Shown here one piece after another: positions 1 through 9,069 of a DNA stretch of 64,000 bases. The notes below the pieces were generated by a model. It ran no database searches. It saw only the letters and a list, made by a program, of their open reading frames with translations, and was not told where the DNA came from. The DNA comes from Hanamia caeni. GTDB lineage: Bacteria; Bacteroidota; Bacteroidia; Chitinophagales; Chitinophagaceae. Each line of letters begins with the position of its first letter. Position 1 is the stretch's first letter. A program made the translations under genes and the position numbers. Location: positions 124,001 to 188,000 of the forward strand of contig NZ_RJJR01000012.1 of assembly GCF_003721595.1 (NCBI RefSeq), written 5' to 3'.

Positions 1-23
1 TTATGGTGCAAAATTGAGGTTGT

Positions 24-31
24 TATATTTG
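24..31 (+). promoter_or_regulatory. Candidate Bacteroidota -7 promoter box for the DUF5703 gene
   Basis: TATATTTG matches TAnnTTTG exactly and lies 78 bp before the ATG at 110. A partner -33 element would fall at the first bases of the window and is not visible, so the call rests on one box. Confidence 0.3.
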
Positions 32-109
32 CCAGTAAACAAACATATTTAGCGGATTTTTATTCTCGCCGGTTAAACTACTTTTATTTTTAGGATAATA
101 ACTTCTCAC

Positions 110-2428
110 ATGAATCCAATCAAATTACTGTTCATTTTTTTGTTGTTTCCGGTTCACATTTTTGCCCAGGAAAATGAACTGGATAATTGTAACATTGTAT
201 GGACAAGCCAAAGTAAAAATTCTTCCGGATCAATGCCGTGCGGCGGGGGCGATATTGGATTGAATGTGTGGACAGAAAAAGGAGACGTTTTATTTTATAT
301 CTCAAAAAGCGGCACATTCGATGAAAACAATGGTTTTTTAAAATTGGGCCGAATAAGGATACGACTTACTCCTAATCCTTTTGAGGGAAATAGTTTCAAA
401 CAACAATTGATACTTCACAATGGTTCTGTCGAAATTTCAGGGAAAAACAAAAAATTAAATACGACCATTAAAATCTGGGTAGATGTTTTTAACCCCGTGG
501 TGCACGTCGAAATTAGCAGCAACAAGGCCGTGACTGCAGAAGCTACTTATGAGAGCTGGCGCTATAAAGACAGGCCTTCACGCAAAGGCGAAAACAACGC
601 CAACTCATACAAATGGGCAGACGAAAAAGTAATTACATTTAAAGATCATATCGCGTTTAAAAAAAATGGAATTCTGTTTTATCATGCCAATAAATCATCC
701 CCTTCCATCTTTGATAAAACGGTTCATGAGCAAGGGCTTGATTCAGTAAAAAACCAACTTTTTAATCCGCTCAAAAACCTGGTTTTTGGCGGGCTAATGG
801 AAGGAACAGGAATGAGGCCAGCCGGCACTTTGCAAGGAAAATACATAGATACTGATTTTGAAGGATGGAAATTAAAAAGCATAAAAGCATCGCGTTCACA
901 GGAGATTAATATTTACCTGCATACACAAAAGGCCGATGAAGAAAATGAATGGGAAGATAGTTTACAAAAGATAAAATCAAGAACGAAAACGACAGAAAAA
1001 AATGACTGGAGAAATACTGCTAAATGGTGGAAAGAATTCTGGAACAGGAGTTTCATTTTTATTAACCCGGATACTCCCGATGAAAATTCTGATGTTTGGC
1101 AATCGGGCAGAAATTACCAGTTGTTTCGTTACATGCTTGGCTGTAATGCATTTGGGAAATATCCAACTAAATTCAATGGAGGCTTATTTACGTATGACCC
1201 CTCATTGGTTGATTCCAATTCGAAATTTACACCTGATTTTAGAAAATGGGGTGGAGGATTGATGACAGCTCAAAACCAGCGTCTTGTTTATTTTCCTATG
1301 ATAAAAAGTCGGGATTTTGATATGATGAAATCTCAGTTTGATTTTTATCTGCGGTCATTAAAAAATGCCGAAGTAAGAACGAAAGTATATTGGGGCCACG
1401 ACGGAGCATGTTTTACGGAACAACTTGAAAATTTCGGATTGCCGAACTATGCTGAATATGGTTTGAAACGACCATCGTGGTACGACAAAGGATTACAGTA
1501 CAATTCATGGCTGGAATATGAATGGGATAGTGTTTTGCAATTCTGTCTTATGATGCTTGAACAGGAGCATTACGTAAATGCTGATATTTCAGGGTATATT
1601 CCGTTTATAGAAAGTTGCCTAACCTTCTTTAATGAGCATTATCAATATCTTGCAAAATTGCGCGGAAGTAAAGCATTCGATGGGAATGGCAACCTTGTGC
1701 TGTATCCCGGCTCTGCGGCTGAAACGTATAAAATGGCTTACAATTCCACTTCTACTATTGCCGGGTTACAAACAATACTTTCAAGGCTGCTGGCATTACC
1801 CAAAAAGTATCTCACAGAACCACGCCGGAAACATTGGGACACTATGTTACACAGGTTGCCACCCATCAGCTTCGCGGAATTTGATGGGCATACAACTATT
1901 GCACCCGCTCAGCTTTGGGAACGCATCAATAATACAGAAAGCCCACAACTTTATCCTGTATTTCCGTGGGGAATATATGGCATAGGAAAACCAAATCTTT
2001 CTATCGCCATCAACACTTATAAATATGATTCGAATGTGGTTAAGTTTAGAAGTTATATAGGGTGGAAGCAAGATAATATCTTTGCGGCCCGGCTGGGATT
2101 AACACAGGATGCAGCCCGGTTGACGGTACTTAAATTAAAGAATTCAGAAAAGCGTTTTCCTGCTTTTTGGGGACCAGGCTACGACTGGACACCAGATCAT
2201 AACTGGGGCGGAACGGGCATGATAGCATTGCAGGAAATGCTATTGCAAACGGATGGACAAAAAATTTATTTATTTCCCGCATGGCCAAAAGATTGGAATG
2301 TTCATTTCAAATTGCATGCGCCGTACGAAACTATTGTGGAAGGCATTTTGAAAAATGGCAAAGTTGAATTATTAAAGGTTACTCCTGAATCAAGAAAGAA
2401 GGATGTGGTTACTATGCTCGGAAGATAA
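110..2428 (+). CDS. Secreted DUF5703-family glycosidase-like protein
   Basis: A 772-residue protein with an N-terminal signal peptide (about residues 1-19, ending ...HIFA before QEN). The N-terminal part has the DUF5703_N look (PCGGGDIGLNVW, then GDVLFYISKSGTFDENN). The rest is rich in Trp, Tyr and acidic residues in segments such as YWGHDGACFTEQ and FWGPGYDWTPDHNWGG, which resemble the helical-barrel catalytic domain of fucosidase/six-hairpin type enzymes. The likely role is hydrolysis of a plant or animal glycan outside the cytoplasm; substrate and catalytic residues cannot be named. No SusC/SusD pair is nearby, so it is not in a recognisable polysaccharide utilisation locus. Family call fairly sure; enzymatic activity is inference. 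Confidence 0.75.
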   Translation: MNPIKLLFIFLLFPVHIFAQENELDNCNIVWTSQSKNSSGSMPCGGGDIGLNVWTEKGDVLFYISKSGTFDENNGFLKLGRIRIRLTPNPFEGNSFKQQLILHNGSVEISGKNKKLNTTIKIWVDVFNPVVHVEISSNKAVTAEATYESWRYKDRPSRKGENNANSYKWADEKVITFKDHIAFKKNGILFYHANKSSPSIFDKTVHEQGLDSVKNQLFNPLKNLVFGGLMEGTGMRPAGTLQGKYIDTDFEGWKLKSIKASRSQEINIYLHTQKADEENEWEDSLQKIKSRTKTTEKNDWRNTAKWWKEFWNRSFIFINPDTPDENSDVWQSGRNYQLFRYMLGCNAFGKYPTKFNGGLFTYDPSLVDSNSKFTPDFRKWGGGLMTAQNQRLVYFPMIKSRDFDMMKSQFDFYLRSLKNAEVRTKVYWGHDGACFTEQLENFGLPNYAEYGLKRPSWYDKGLQYNSWLEYEWDSVLQFCLMMLEQEHYVNADISGYIPFIESCLTFFNEHYQYLAKLRGSKAFDGNGNLVLYPGSAAETYKMAYNSTSTIAGLQTILSRLLALPKKYLTEPRRKHWDTMLHRLPPISFAEFDGHTTIAPAQLWERINNTESPQLYPVFPWGIYGIGKPNLSIAINTYKYDSNVVKFRSYIGWKQDNIFAARLGLTQDAARLTVLKLKNSEKRFPAFWGPGYDWTPDHNWGGTGMIALQEMLLQTDGQKIYLFPAWPKDWNVHFKLHAPYETIVEGILKNGKVELLKVTPESRKKDVVTMLGR

Positions 2429-2670
2429 GAAATCATTAATTTTCTTAGAAAGATTTAGATAAATGCATACTTTTTATACATCTGCTGTTGGAATATATCA
2501 AACTTACTCTTTTGACAACGGTCGAAAAATTGCCTGACTATATTGAATTAAATACAACAATAGACTTGCGTAAGGTTTGCAATAGGTTGCCATGTGTTTT
2601 ATCAGCTTAAGTTCTTTATTCTTTTGACTCTAATGTTAGAGTTGGGTAAAACAAGTTTACTTGTTAATAG

Positions 2671-2868
2671 CACTGCATAATCACGAAAATCTTTAAAAGT
2701 ATTTATAGAAAAAATTCTAAATGGTTATTTATAATCATTCTCAACGGTTCTGTATTTGTAACTCTGCCCATCTTTTATCCCAGTTCCTTGGAAGAACAGA
2801 AAAATGACTTGGATATACAAACCTTGGCGCTGGTTGTGTATTTAGTTTTTTATTCGCACAGTAGGTGA
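2671..2868 (+). pseudogene. Possible remnant of a membrane-protein gene
   Basis: The 560 bp between the DUF5703 gene and tRNA-Pro hold no intact gene. One frame stays open for about 65 codons without an ATG and reads like the start of a membrane protein: a basic stretch (KIFKSIYRKNSK), a hydrophobic segment (WLFIIILNGSVFVTLPIF), a short polar loop and a second hydrophobic segment (LALVVYLVFY) before TGA. This is the layout of a decayed sensor or transporter N-terminus. It could also be chance in AT-rich DNA. No homology was tested. Confidence 0.2.
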
Positions 2869-2921
2869 AGTTTCAGTTCCTGCAGTCCACCTGCAAGTCA
2901 TGTAAATTTTTGATTACACCC

Positions 2922-2946
2922 GAAACGCTTTACGGTCAAGCGTTTC
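2922..2946 (-). terminator. Hairpin downstream of tRNA-Pro, possible terminator
   Basis: GAAACGCTT (2922-2930) pairs perfectly with AAGCGTTTC (2938-2946) around a 7-nt loop. It lies 47 bp past the tRNA 3' end in the tRNA's direction. No long U run follows immediately, so the terminator role is tentative. Confidence 0.4.
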
Positions 2947-2992
2947 AGGTAAATCTTGGATAAAGATGAGTAAAATACAAAAAGATAAAAAG

Positions 2993-3066
2993 TCGGGTAG
3001 ACAAGATTCGAACTTGCGACCCCACGCCCCCCAGACGTGTGCGCTACCGGGCTGCGCCACTACCCG
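2993..3066 (-). tRNA. tRNA-Pro (anticodon GGG)
   Basis: Read on the minus strand, the acceptor arm CGGGTAG pairs with CTACCCG, with discriminator A at 2993. The D arm is GCGC/GCGC, the anticodon stem CACGT/GCGTG encloses the loop CTGGGGG (anticodon GGG), and the T arm has the TTCGAAT loop. The 3' CCA is not encoded. A good promoter lies just upstream (3079-3109). Confidence 0.95.
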
Positions 3067-3078
3067 CTAATTTGGCTG

Positions 3079-3109
3079 CAAATCTACTAAATGATAATTC
3101 TTTAACAAG
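3079..3109 (-). promoter_or_regulatory. Bacteroidota sigma-type promoter for tRNA-Pro
   Basis: On the minus strand a -33 element CTTG (3109-3106) is separated by 19 bp from TAGATTTG (3086-3079), an exact match to TAnnTTTG. The -7 box ends 12 bp before the tRNA 5' end. Both elements and the spacing fit the known Bacteroidota promoter consensus; this is the best promoter match I found in the window. Confidence 0.7.
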
Positions 3110-3181
3110 AAAATCATACATAATTTGAAAACTGTGGAACAAAAATTACAAATATTTATAGCTTTACTGAAAGCTTTGAGA

Positions 3182-3520
3182 TTAAACGCCGAAAGAGCTA
3201 CCACAGCCACAGGTGGTGCTGGCGTTCGGATTAGAAAAAGAAAAGCCACGGGCATTTAAGCCACCTTCCCAGTTTATTTCCATATTATTTAAATACAGCA
3301 GGTGGGCGGGATTAATGATACAATTAATTCCATTCAGGTTAAAAATTTCATCTTTATCAGTCTTTTCTTCAAATCCCAGCAGGTAAGACATTCCTGAACA
3401 ACCGCCGCCTTTTACACCTATTCGTAAGTATTTATTCTCATTTTCCGGTGATGCCATTAGCTTTTTAATTTCCGCTACAGCAGAGTGGGTGAGGAGCACG
3501 GGTGATTGTGTTGTTTCCAT
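3182..3520 (-). CDS. HesB/IscA-family iron-sulfur cluster assembly protein
   Basis: A 112-residue A-type carrier that receives Fe-S clusters (or iron) and passes them to apoproteins in the cytoplasm. The three conserved cysteines are present: Cys41 in GGGCSGM and Cys104/Cys106 in the C-terminal TCGCGSSF. Length and motif spacing are those of ErpA/IscA/SufA; which subtype cannot be decided. It stands alone, with no suf or isc genes around it. A TATTTTTG box lies about 60 bp upstream. Confidence 0.92.
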   Translation of the reverse strand: METTQSPVLLTHSAVAEIKKLMASPENENKYLRIGVKGGGCSGMSYLLGFEEKTDKDEIFNLNGINCIINPAHLLYLNNMEINWEGGLNARGFSFSNPNASTTCGCGSSFGV

Positions 3521-3580
3521 AATTATTTTACAAAATGGGCGTTTAAGAGGGAGGACTAAACCTTGTTTTTATTAACTTCT

Positions 3581-3588
3581 CAAAAATA
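3581..3588 (-). promoter_or_regulatory. Candidate -7 box for the HesB/IscA gene
   Basis: On the minus strand TATTTTTG matches TAnnTTTG exactly, 60 bp before the start codon at 3520. No good -33 element was found at the expected spacing. Confidence 0.35.
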
Positions 3589-3609
3589 CAACCTTAAAAG
3601 TGGAATGTT

Positions 3610-3617
3610 TATTTTTG
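3610..3617 (+). promoter_or_regulatory. Candidate -7 box for the gene at 3634
   Basis: TATTTTTG matches TAnnTTTG exactly and ends 16 bp before the ATG, implying a very short 5' leader. No clear -33 partner. Confidence 0.35.
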
Positions 3618-3633
3618 TCTTTAATTTATCAAT

Positions 3634-4143
3634 ATGTCAACATTTGAAACGGTAATCACCCTTTTTTTATTCGTACTGCTGTTAGCTTTCGTGTGGATAT
3701 TGACGGAGTTTTCCGCTTTGAAAAAACAAATAGACGAGCACAAAAATGCCGATTCAGATACTCTTCGGCTCAGGCTGCAGGCGTATGAAAGAATCACGTT
3801 GCTGACCGAGCGAATTGCTTTGCAAAACCTTCTATCCAGGCAAAATAATCCCGGACTTTCGTGCAGGCAAATGCAAATGTCTTTGATTGACGCTATTAAG
3901 CAGGAATATGATTACAATATGAGCCAGCAAATTTATGTTTCACCTGAAGTGTGGCGGGCGGTTAACAATTTAAAAGAACAAAATATTTATATCATCAATC
4001 AATTGGCTGCTACTCTTCCTCCACAGGCATCCGGTATGGACTTAAATAAACACATCATTGATTACCTGATTAATAATTCCAATGCTTCGCTGCATAACAT
4101 TGTGCTTGAGGCGATTAATTACGAAGCGAAAAAGATTATGTAA
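3634..4143 (+). CDS. Conserved single-pass membrane protein of unknown function
   Basis: A 169-residue protein with one N-terminal membrane segment (about residues 7-24) followed by a mostly helical cytoplasmic domain. The segment around residues 48-70 (RLQAYERITLLTERIALQNLLSR) resembles a family I associate with Chitinophagales, but I cannot name a function. The C-terminal half looks like packed helices without catalytic motifs. It is divergent from the HesB/IscA gene across a 113-bp spacer. It could be a scaffold or regulatory membrane protein; that is a guess. Confidence 0.75.
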   Translation: MSTFETVITLFLFVLLLAFVWILTEFSALKKQIDEHKNADSDTLRLRLQAYERITLLTERIALQNLLSRQNNPGLSCRQMQMSLIDAIKQEYDYNMSQQIYVSPEVWRAVNNLKEQNIYIINQLAATLPPQASGMDLNKHIIDYLINNSNASLHNIVLEAINYEAKKIM

Positions 4144-4515
4144 CTACTTTACACAGAAGCGAGCTTTCCAAAACAGTAAACAAACAATTAACGTGCAATT
4201 AATTTTTCCATCGCTTTTTTTTCATTTTGCTAAAAAAATGATCATCAAGCTGCGAGCTTTTTCCCATTGTTTTATTAAAAACAGAGCCAGTAAATCATCG
4301 TTTATTCAAAATATCAGCTTACAATTATTCTCATTAAGTATTATCATTAAGAATGAAACCGAAATTAAAACAAGCTAATTTCAAAATTATTTTCAACCCG
4401 ATGCAACTAAAAATGTAAATATGATGCCTGTTATATTGCTTTTGGCAGGCGGATGTTTTGTGAAACAAATCCAAAACCAACACTGCCTGTTTTGTATAAA
4501 CTATTCTTCCGTGTT

Positions 4516-4956
4516 ATGAAATACTTTTTCTTATTAGCAATTTTATGCGCTTCTTTAGCTACGCGCGCCCAAAAATATATCCTTCTTGATGAAGCCATTT
4601 CCCGTCCTGCAGTTTATACCAACCGTTTAACGGATTTGGAAAAATATAAAAAGTTTTTTCCCGTTGAAGTGAAAGCCCTTCCGCAATTCCTGGAAGTTTT
4701 AGAAAAAATTGATAACCTTCTCAACGGGAAAAATAATAATGCTGCCGCCATTGATTTTAACGCAGGCTGTGCAGAGTTCAAAGGACGCGCTTTTAAGCTG
4801 GCTTCCGGACCAAGGTTCGATTATATTCTGACAGCTAATTGCGAAGGCATTAATGAAGTGATGCATTTATGTGATGCGAAATTGACCAATACTAACAATT
4901 CTTATTTCATCCGCACCTGGATAAAATATATTAAAAGCAATATCAAACGCAAGTAA
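4516..4956 (+). CDS. Small secreted protein of unknown function
   Basis: A 146-residue protein. The reading frame opens at 4453, but the ATG at 4516 gives a classical signal peptide (MKYFFLLAILCASLATRAQ, cleavage before KYI), so that start is chosen. The mature part is about 127 residues with cysteines at GCAEF, NCEG and HLCD. No family recognised. It runs towards the convergent lptD gene with a 19-bp gap. The 370 bp before it (4144-4515) contain only an overlapping-frame ORF with no support as a gene. Confidence 0.6.
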   Translation: MKYFFLLAILCASLATRAQKYILLDEAISRPAVYTNRLTDLEKYKKFFPVEVKALPQFLEVLEKIDNLLNGKNNNAAAIDFNAGCAEFKGRAFKLASGPRFDYILTANCEGINEVMHLCDAKLTNTNNSYFIRTWIKYIKSNIKRK

Positions 4957-4975
4957 GCTCAGGTTTTCTTCAATC

Positions 4976-7819
4976 TTAAAGGCCTGTATTGAAAGAGCGG
5001 GTCCTGTTGATTTTCAAGTCGCGAAGGATGGGCGATTTGGGGCTGATGTTGATGCTGTAATACCGGTAAAGGCCAAGCGGTGTGATGCTGATAGACATTT
5101 GCCAGCAATGCAAATCTCGGGAAATGGACATGCTGAGCGGTTCAATTTTTCCGGATGAAATATTCAAATAGCCCTGCATACCCATTTGCCATTTTGGAGT
5201 AATGTTTAACGTGCCGCCAAACTGCATGTTTTGCGTAAATGCGCCGATAAAGCTTTGGCTTTTTACATCAAAAGATTTCAAATAGCTTAATGCAAACGAA
5301 AGATTTACAGACCACGGTATATTAAAGTCTGCAAATTCGCCGGGATTATTTCTGATGTAAGCCAAATCGCTGTTGTATTGGTCCTGCCCGTACAAGGCCT
5401 GGTCTGCGGCATTTTCATCGGGCTTCACGCCGGCTTTTTCGCCGGTTTTCTTATTGCCTCCCTGGAAGGAACTTGATAACGATAGATTCCAGTTTGTTAA
5501 TCTTCCTAATGAGATAGGCTTTCTTTTCCAAACCAAAAGATCTTTGTCGCGGCCGGTGCTGTCCACTTCATAAGGGTCAAAGTTGGCGCTGGTCGTCAGG
5601 TTTATTTTGTTGAAAAGATTAGTGGAGGCTGATGCCGATATATTGGAGAAATGGCGAAAGTCAACCGGGAAAAAGTTATAGCTTCCGTTAATGCTGAACG
5701 CATCAATCAGGGATATTTTTTTCAAAGCATTTCCCGTATCTTTTTTGTCGCGCACTTTCATGGAGAGATTATTTTCCAACCCGAAATTAAAGCCTCCAAA
5801 GCGGCCATTAGTATAGGGCCCGTTCAAATTATAGGTAGTTGGGAAATAGGGGAGAATCTCCTTCCTTCCTGTGGTATCGATGATGGAGGTGTAATAATTT
5901 CTCCGGTTAAAATCCGGCTGATAGCTTATGCCAAACGTAGGCCTGATTTCATGGCGGATAGCCTGGATAAAAGAATTTTTACTTTTAGAGGTTATCATCC
6001 CAAAGATGCGGGTGGAGATGCTCAATCCAAAAGACATCTGCCTCGCCGTATAAAATCCCTTGTCGACAGAGGTATCGAGCTTTCTAAACGTGCTGTCCCA
6101 GCTCAGCGCTACTTTGCTTTGGTACCAGGTTTCATCATAACTTACTGAAGGCGACAATTGGAAAACGCCCATCTGCGGCAGCGAAAGGCTTATCGGCACC
6201 CTGTGGTGAGCGCCCCATTGAAGATTATTCATTATTTGTTCACTCAGCCTGGGGTGGCCGGTAGAATCACTAAATGAAAACTGGTTTTTTGCATCAAGGT
6301 TGTAACCAATACCCAGATTTTCATACCATTTCAATTCGCCCACCGCGTCCTTCCGGCGAAAAGGATAAATGGTAGTCATCGTAAATCCTAAAGTGGGCAG
6401 GTTGATATTAAACTCCTTTAACTGCGTATTCTGATTATGATTGGCGCTCAGCGTTAAATTAAACGGCAGGTCTTGCCACGATTTTGAAAAGGCAATTGAC
6501 GAATAAAGCTGATTCTGATAATTCACTGTTGGATTATTTGGAACCTGGCTGTTAAAGCTGCTGGTACCTGCATTTACGTTTGCAGAAAACGTAACGCCAG
6601 GCCGCGACTTGGTGTCCGCACTGTGCGACCAGGAAATATGAAATGACCGGTTTTTACTGAAATCAGGATCGCCCTTAAAATTGTAATTGAAATTTTGAAT
6701 ATCAAGCGAGAAGTTGCCACCATAATGGTACCGTTTCGAATAGCGGGGATTAAAATGCAATGCCCATCCTCCGTAGGAGTAGATATCCGTTCGAACCACA
6801 ATATCCCAGTTGTCGCTAATCACTTTATAATACCCAATACCTTCCAGCCCCAGGCCTTTTTGTTCGTTTACGGTAAAGTTAGGCGCCAAAAATCCTGAAT
6901 GCCTTCCCTGGTTCAATGGGTAAATGCCAAAAGGAAAATAAATTGGAATGGGTACGCCTTCAAACTCTGGATGGACCGGCCCCGAAATAGCCACTTTATT
7001 GTTTATAAATTTTATTTTATTTGCAATAAAGGCAAAATGAGGCGTATCGAGGTTGCAGGTAGTAAACCTTCCTTTTAATGCATAAAAAACATCAGGGCTT
7101 ACTTTTTTGATCACCTTTCCATAAACATACATCTCGCCCTGCTGAGTATAAGTCCCCTTAGTAAGACCTTTGCCCGTTTTCATATTAAACCGAATCGAAT
7201 CGCTTTGCGAAATAAAGTCAGAAGATTTATAGGTAGGAAAGGCCACCGTTTTTCCGGTGCTGTCTTTTTTACTCGAGGCTATAATGTCGCCCGAAGCTTC
7301 ATCAAAGGCAATAACGGGGCCTGTAAGTTTATTCTCTTTATAATTTGTGGTTACCTTATTTCCATATAGTGTAACGGTTTTATTTTTTACATCTATTACC
7401 ATTGAATCTTCCGCGGAATAATCAAGAGGCGATTCCAGCGCATTCTTTGCAAGATGGTAAGGGATAGTGTCCTTTTTTTTAAGACTGTCGGGAACTTGAG
7501 TGTGTAATGAATCCACGTTTTTTTTTTCTAAAATTGAATCTGTAGAATCTGTTATTTTAGAAGGAACAGAATCAATCAAGTTGTTGCCTGCGGAGGGAAC
7601 AGAATCCAATAGAAACTTTTGCTTTTTTGCAACAGAAAAATGGTTTTTCTTTGAAGTAATTAATTCTGAATCATTATAATTGCCTGTGGCTGAAACAGGG
7701 TATTTTTTTTTGGAATTCAGATCGCTGCTTTTTACCGTGGAATATAAACATACAAGTAAGAACGCTGTAAAAACAAACGGTAAAATATTTTGTGACCTAA
7801 ATTCGTTTCTGTTTAGCAT
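4976..7819 (-). CDS. lptD: LPS-assembly protein LptD-like outer-membrane beta-barrel
   Basis: About 947 residues. It is the Bacteroidota form of LptD, the outer-membrane barrel that inserts LPS into the outer leaflet. After an N-terminal hydrophobic segment comes a Ser/Asp-rich linker with repeated DS pairs (about residues 75-120). Next is an OstA-like beta-jellyroll region (VIDVKNKTVTLYGNKV, with IAFDEASGDIIAS), and then a long barrel domain with alternating aromatic strands to the C-terminus. The frame opens at 7852, but a TATTTTTG promoter box at 7833-7840 lies downstream of that codon, so the ATG at 7819 is preferred. It is divergent from the amidase gene, with an OstA/LptA-like gene 2 kb away. 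Family sure, start moderately so. Confidence 0.88.
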   Translation of the reverse strand: MLNRNEFRSQNILPFVFTAFLLVCLYSTVKSSDLNSKKKYPVSATGNYNDSELITSKKNHFSVAKKQKFLLDSVPSAGNNLIDSVPSKITDSTDSILEKKNVDSLHTQVPDSLKKKDTIPYHLAKNALESPLDYSAEDSMVIDVKNKTVTLYGNKVTTNYKENKLTGPVIAFDEASGDIIASSKKDSTGKTVAFPTYKSSDFISQSDSIRFNMKTGKGLTKGTYTQQGEMYVYGKVIKKVSPDVFYALKGRFTTCNLDTPHFAFIANKIKFINNKVAISGPVHPEFEGVPIPIYFPFGIYPLNQGRHSGFLAPNFTVNEQKGLGLEGIGYYKVISDNWDIVVRTDIYSYGGWALHFNPRYSKRYHYGGNFSLDIQNFNYNFKGDPDFSKNRSFHISWSHSADTKSRPGVTFSANVNAGTSSFNSQVPNNPTVNYQNQLYSSIAFSKSWQDLPFNLTLSANHNQNTQLKEFNINLPTLGFTMTTIYPFRRKDAVGELKWYENLGIGYNLDAKNQFSFSDSTGHPRLSEQIMNNLQWGAHHRVPISLSLPQMGVFQLSPSVSYDETWYQSKVALSWDSTFRKLDTSVDKGFYTARQMSFGLSISTRIFGMITSKSKNSFIQAIRHEIRPTFGISYQPDFNRRNYYTSIIDTTGRKEILPYFPTTYNLNGPYTNGRFGGFNFGLENNLSMKVRDKKDTGNALKKISLIDAFSINGSYNFFPVDFRHFSNISASASTNLFNKINLTTSANFDPYEVDSTGRDKDLLVWKRKPISLGRLTNWNLSLSSSFQGGNKKTGEKAGVKPDENAADQALYGQDQYNSDLAYIRNNPGEFADFNIPWSVNLSFALSYLKSFDVKSQSFIGAFTQNMQFGGTLNITPKWQMGMQGYLNISSGKIEPLSMSISRDLHCWQMSISITPLGLYRYYSINISPKSPILRDLKINRTRSFNTGL

Positions 7820-7832
7820 AGCAGGAAGGCAA

Positions 7833-7840
7833 CAAAAATA
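7833..7840 (-). promoter_or_regulatory. Candidate -7 box for lptD
   Basis: On the minus strand TATTTTTG, an exact TAnnTTTG match, lies 14 bp before the ATG at 7819 and downstream of the alternative start at 7852. No clear -33 element. Confidence 0.4.
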
Positions 7841-7880
7841 GAGATATTCCAATTAAGGATATGTGAAGATTGAAAAAGAA

Positions 7881-7910
7881 TTGTATTGAAAATTTTATAA
7901 CTAACATTTG
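7881..7910 (+). promoter_or_regulatory. Candidate promoter for the amidase operon
   Basis: TTG (7881-7883), a 19-bp spacer, then AACATTTG (7903-7910), one mismatch from TAnnTTTG. A transcript starting about 7 bp later would exclude the ATG at 7913 and favour the one at 7946. Confidence 0.4.
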
Positions 7911-7945
7911 TAATGTTCGAATCAAAAAAATCCAGGTTATTTACT

Positions 7946-8911
7946 ATGTTTAGAACGGTGTTTTTTTTATTGACATCCATACTGATTTTAAGCAACAGTG
8001 CTTTTTCCCAGAGCCCCCGTAAAATCAAAACAATAATTATCGACCCGGGGCACGGCGGGCAGGATCACGGGGCCAAAGGAGAATATGAGGGTACCCTTGG
8101 TTCACTTGAAAAAGACATCACGTTAGCCATTTCCATGAAGCTGGTTGAGTACCTAAAAAAGGCGATGCCCGATGTAAATATTATTCCTTCCAGAACTACA
8201 GATGTGTACATGTCTGTTCACGAAAAAGCAAAGTTTGCCAATGAACATCACGGCGATTTATTTGTATGTATCCACGCAGATGCTGTAGACTTAAAAACAG
8301 GGTCGCGGATTGTAGGATATAAAAATGAAACTTATTATACGCATCGTTATGTAGGCAAGGGCAAGTCAAGGAAAAAAGTAAGTACCAAACATACACGCCG
8401 GGTTGCTATTAAGCACTATTATAAAATTCCAACTTCGCGCAAGGGTACAAGCACTTTAATTTTAGCTGCTCGGCAAACGAGTGATAAAATCAAGGCGTTG
8501 GAAGAAGGCGATCTGGGTTTTAATACCGATGAGGATGACAGCACTGCAAATGTGAATTACGACAGCCCGGAATATAAGGCCAGCGCTCTTTTATATTCGC
8601 AGAATTATTTCAGGAAAAGTTATCAGCTTGCTTCACTTGTGCAGGAAGCAGTAGCTAAAGAAACCGGCCGGCCCGACCTGGGTGTGTGGCAGCGCCAGAA
8701 AGGATTGTGGGTTTTGCACGCCACCCAAATGCCCGCTATCTTAATAGAAACAGGGTTTGTGGCCAACTATGACGATGAACGATATCTGACCAGTGAAAAA
8801 GGCCAGGAAGAAATTGCCCAGGCAATTGCGGATGCGCTGGTTAAATATAGAAATATGATGGAAAATCCTAAATCGGTTGCTAATACTACAACTCCTGCCG
8901 CCGAAAATTAA
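7946..8911 (+). CDS. N-acetylmuramoyl-L-alanine amidase (Amidase_3 family)
   Basis: A periplasmic zinc hydrolase that cleaves the amide bond between N-acetylmuramic acid and the stem peptide. Numbered from an upstream ATG at 7913, the zinc ligands are His47 (IIIDPGHGG), Glu66 (GSLEKD) and His121 (CIHADA), and the catalytic Glu is Glu279 (ILIETGFV). A lysine-rich insertion (about 140-210) sits between the second and third zinc-site blocks, as in other AmiC-like proteins of the phylum. The ATG at 7946 gives a compact signal peptide (MFRTVFFLLTS...SAFS) and agrees with the promoter position. It is followed by the MCE and OstA-like genes on the same strand and is divergent from lptD. Function sure, start moderately so. 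Confidence 0.92.
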   Translation: MFRTVFFLLTSILILSNSAFSQSPRKIKTIIIDPGHGGQDHGAKGEYEGTLGSLEKDITLAISMKLVEYLKKAMPDVNIIPSRTTDVYMSVHEKAKFANEHHGDLFVCIHADAVDLKTGSRIVGYKNETYYTHRYVGKGKSRKKVSTKHTRRVAIKHYYKIPTSRKGTSTLILAARQTSDKIKALEEGDLGFNTDEDDSTANVNYDSPEYKASALLYSQNYFRKSYQLASLVQEAVAKETGRPDLGVWQRQKGLWVLHATQMPAILIETGFVANYDDERYLTSEKGQEEIAQAIADALVKYRNMMENPKSVANTTTPAAEN

Positions 8912-9020
8912 CTCTTACCACTTTTTATCTTTTTTGAAGAATATCAAAATGGAACACTCCTGTAATGATTACATTCATTTTGTTATCAACTGAGAATGAA
9001 TTTCCTATTTTCGCATAATA

Positions 9021-9047
9021 CTTTTAAAGAAAATATTTCTTTAAAAG
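9021..9047. promoter_or_regulatory. 12-bp perfect inverted repeat before the MCE gene
   Basis: CTTTTAAAGAAA (9021-9032) and TTTCTTTAAAAG (9036-9047) form a perfect 12-bp inverted repeat with a 3-nt loop, ending 22 bp before the MCE start codon. It is AT-only apart from two G/C pairs, so it could be an operator, a leader hairpin or a weak terminator for the amidase gene. A near-consensus -7 box (TATTTTCG, 9006-9013) lies just upstream, which would place the hairpin at the start of the transcript. Confidence 0.45.
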
Positions 9048-9069
9048 ACTCATTACGAAAAAATACCAA

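Noticed and set aside
4082..4378. Open frame overlapping the end of the gene at 3634
   Set aside because: Low-complexity, Phe/Lys-rich, no start context, and overlaps a better-supported gene in another frame.
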